Positions 6,211 to 7,616 of a stretch of 7,616 nucleotides of DNA are shown one piece after another. The position numbers and the translations under genes were made by a program. Origin of the DNA: Flexistipes sp041694215 (GTDB taxonomy: Bacteria > Chrysiogenota > Deferribacteres > Deferribacterales > Flexistipitaceae); the NCBI GenBank assembly GCA_041694215.1, contig JASMTO010000002.1:1-7616 (forward strand). Direction: 5' to 3'. The notes below the pieces were generated by a model. The model ran no database searches and had not been told where the DNA came from. It saw nothing but the letters and a program-made list of their open reading frames with translations. Each line of letters opens with the position of its first letter. Position 1 is the first letter of the stretch.

Positions 6211-6774
6211 ATGAGTTTTACACTAAGCACAAACGCCAAAAGGTTTTTAATACGCATAGCTTTAGATGCAATTAAAAGCATATTTAAAAAACAAAGATTA
6301 ACTATAAATACACCTGATTTCCCAGATGAACTTAAATTTAATTCAGGCTGTTTTGTAACAATCCATAAGAATGGTGAATTACGAGGGTGCATTGGAAATT
6401 TCCGTCAAGATAAAAATATTGTTGAAAATGTAGCAGAAATGGCCATTCAAGCTGCATTCAATGATTTAAGGTTTCCACCACTTTCAGAACAAGAATTAGA
6501 AAAGATTACCGTTGAAATTTCAATCCTGTCACCAATGATCCCTGTTAACTCTTTTAATGATATTGTAATAGGAAGAGACGGTTTGTACATTACAAAAGGC
6601 GCCAATAGTGGAGTGCTTTTGCCTCAAGTGGCCACAGAGCATGGCTGGAACGTTACTGAATTTTTGGAATACACCTGCCTAAAAGCTGGAATTCCCAGAA
6701 ATGCCTATAAAGACCCTGATACGAAAATTTATAGATTTGAGGCTTTGGTTTTCTCTGAAGAAGACATTAATTGA
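6211..6774 (+). CDS. AMMECR1 family protein (AmmeMemoRadiSam protein A-like)
   Basis: A 187-residue protein that appears to be a full-length single AMMECR1 domain, found in archaea, bacteria and eukaryotes. The hallmark LRGCIG is at 57-62, with a conserved cysteine C60. Further family segments are AFNDLRFPPL (82-91), VEISILSP (101-108), GRDGLYITKG (121-130) and GVLLPQVATEHGWNVTEFLE (134-153). The biochemical reaction is not established for the family. In many prokaryotes it is encoded with a MEMO protein and a radical SAM enzyme, but neither is in this window, so here it stands alone. There is no signal peptide or membrane segment. The gene ends at TGA 6774 and the minus-strand neighbour's TAA begins at 6775, so the two genes abut tail to tail with no terminator between them. 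Confidence 0.9.
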   Translation: MSFTLSTNAKRFLIRIALDAIKSIFKKQRLTINTPDFPDELKFNSGCFVTIHKNGELRGCIGNFRQDKNIVENVAEMAIQAAFNDLRFPPLSEQELEKITVEISILSPMIPVNSFNDIVIGRDGLYITKGANSGVLLPQVATEHGWNVTEFLEYTCLKAGIPRNAYKDPDTKIYRFEALVFSEEDIN

Positions 6775-7191
6775 TTATGCTGAAAATTTTCTGAACAATT
6801 CTATTTCTTTTTTGAGCTTAGCAGATAAAAGATATCCTGAGATAAAAGCTGGCGATATATCATTGATTGTTTTAAAAAGTTTGCCAGTAACACCCCAGTA
6901 ATGACTGGCATCCGGAGCATAAGGGATTTCAATACTGTTAGGTGAAATAATATTAAATACGTCATCTTTTTGGATAACAACATTATCAAAATCAAGGACT
7001 ATTTGTCCATACTCATCTTTTCTGCTGCCTGTTACAGATAATCTCAATGATAATGGAGAATAGTAATTTTCAGGAATCTTAGAAAACGTGTTAAGCACAT
7101 AATCTGATTCTCTGAACGTCTGAATCAAAAGTTTTGCAATTATATCAAAAGTTGCTCTGTGTAATCCATACAAATACAGTTGATAATTCAT
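6775..7191 (-). CDS. 138-residue protein, possibly a highly divergent IorB-like subunit
   Basis: I do not recognise this protein with confidence. Its ATG (7191-7189) overlaps the TGA of the upstream ferredoxin-like gene (ATGA), so the two are almost certainly co-translated and probably interact. By eye the layout resembles the beta subunit of indolepyruvate:ferredoxin oxidoreductase: an initial strand and turn (NYQLYLYG, 2-9), a helix (TFDIIAKLLIQTF, 14-26), a segment ending SPLSLRLS (45-52), and a late helix SPAFISGYLLSAKLKK (113-128) resembling the usual NxVLLGAL region. The family's GGQG loop and RGG motif are both missing, and it is shorter than the usual 180-200 residues. There are no cysteines, membrane segments or signal peptide. 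It could be a degenerate IorB paralogue with an altered role or an unrelated partner protein. Confidence 0.4.
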   Translation of the reverse strand: MNYQLYLYGLHRATFDIIAKLLIQTFRESDYVLNTFSKIPENYYSPLSLRLSVTGSRKDEYGQIVLDFDNVVIQKDDVFNIISPNSIEIPYAPDASHYWGVTGKLFKTINDISPAFISGYLLSAKLKKEIELFRKFSA

Positions 7192-7616
7192 TTAATTGCT
7201 CCATATGGACAGGCCATTGCACAAATTTTACAGCCAGTACAAAGCCCGTCATCAACACTTACAGTATCATTCATAATATAAAGTGCTGGGCAATTAGTGT
7301 TATCAATACATTTGACAGATTCATTATTCTTAATACACCTACATTTTTTCTGAGTAATCTTTATCTTTCCTTTTTTTGCAATATTGTTACAGCTGTAAGG
7401 GAAAATAACCCCTGTATTTTGCAATTTTGCGTTTTTGGCAACTGGCATAAACGATTGTTTCAATTGTAAGTCATTCAACAGAACCACTTCCAGATTTTTA
7501 GTATTTAGCTGATGAAAAGGGGCAAAACTGCTGATATTGCCTATATGCAAACATTTACTATTACTATTTCTGCACATGCCTTCCACAAATTCCGGAGCGG
7601 ATTTTTGCACTTTTAG
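7188..7616 (-). CDS. C-terminal part of a ferredoxin-domain protein, IorA-like (start beyond window edge)
   Basis: The frame is open to base 7616, so the true start is probably outside; GTG 7610 is the first possible start inside the window (numbering used here). The C-terminus has a canonical [4Fe-4S] motif, CTGCKICAMACP (C124, C127, C130, C134, P135). A second, atypical set precedes it: C90, C92, C101 and C107-Pro, spaced x1, x8 and x5 rather than x2, x2, x4. The order of a Rossmann-like strand (NLEVVLLNDL, 39-48), TGVIFPYSCN (66-75), a KGKI linker and CPAL (107-110) before the last cluster follows the end of IorA, the TPP-containing subunit of indolepyruvate:ferredoxin oxidoreductase. SKCLHIGNISSFAPFHQ (18-34) may be a worn form of the TPP-domain DNSTTAMTGxQ segment. 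The IorA link is inference, while the iron-sulfur domain is clear. TGA (7190-7188) overlaps the next gene's ATG. Confidence 0.6.
   Translation of the reverse strand, partial: LKVQKSAPEFVEGMCRNSNSKCLHIGNISSFAPFHQLNTKNLEVVLLNDLQLKQSFMPVAKNAKLQNTGVIFPYSCNNIAKKGKIKITQKKCRCIKNNESVKCIDNTNCPALYIMNDTVSVDDGLCTGCKICAMACPYGAIK

Overview
The window is AT-rich bacterial DNA with densely packed, alternately oriented genes. Ribosome binding sites of the AGGAGG type, a TTG start, an [NiFe]-hydrogenase maturation factor and a ferredoxin-oxidoreductase-like pair together suggest an anaerobic or microaerophilic bacterium. A group such as Deferribacterota is possible, but that is only an impression from gene content and composition.

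Layout. Bases 1-1143 (minus) hold most of an RsmF/NSUN-type RNA m5C methyltransferase whose C-terminus runs off the left edge. It is divergent from hypF (1208-3454, plus), and a 64-bp gap holds overlapping promoters facing both ways. hypF converges on a branched-chain aminotransferase gene (3451-4539, minus), and their stop codons overlap. A 431-bp gap follows. It carries a good sigma-70 promoter for the aminotransferase, a probable MITE-like or foldback element with imperfect terminal inverted repeats (4648-4909) and internal degenerate tandem repeats, and a candidate promoter for a membrane-anchored diguanylate cyclase (4971-5969, plus). A 241-bp gap with a direct-repeat pair leads to an AMMECR1-family gene (6211-6774, plus). 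This gene abuts, tail to tail with no spacer, a minus-strand pair coupled by an ATGA overlap: a 138-residue protein (6775-7191) and a ferredoxin-like protein (7188 to beyond 7616). I read that pair as very divergent relatives of indolepyruvate:ferredoxin oxidoreductase subunits IorB and IorA.

The genes do not form one pathway. They cover rRNA or tRNA modification, hydrogenase cofactor synthesis, branched-chain amino acid metabolism, c-di-GMP signalling and an unassigned redox function. The most unusual parts are the degenerate IorAB-like pair at the right end and the inverted-repeat-bounded element between the aminotransferase and diguanylate cyclase promoters. No tRNA, rRNA, CRISPR array or transposase gene was seen.
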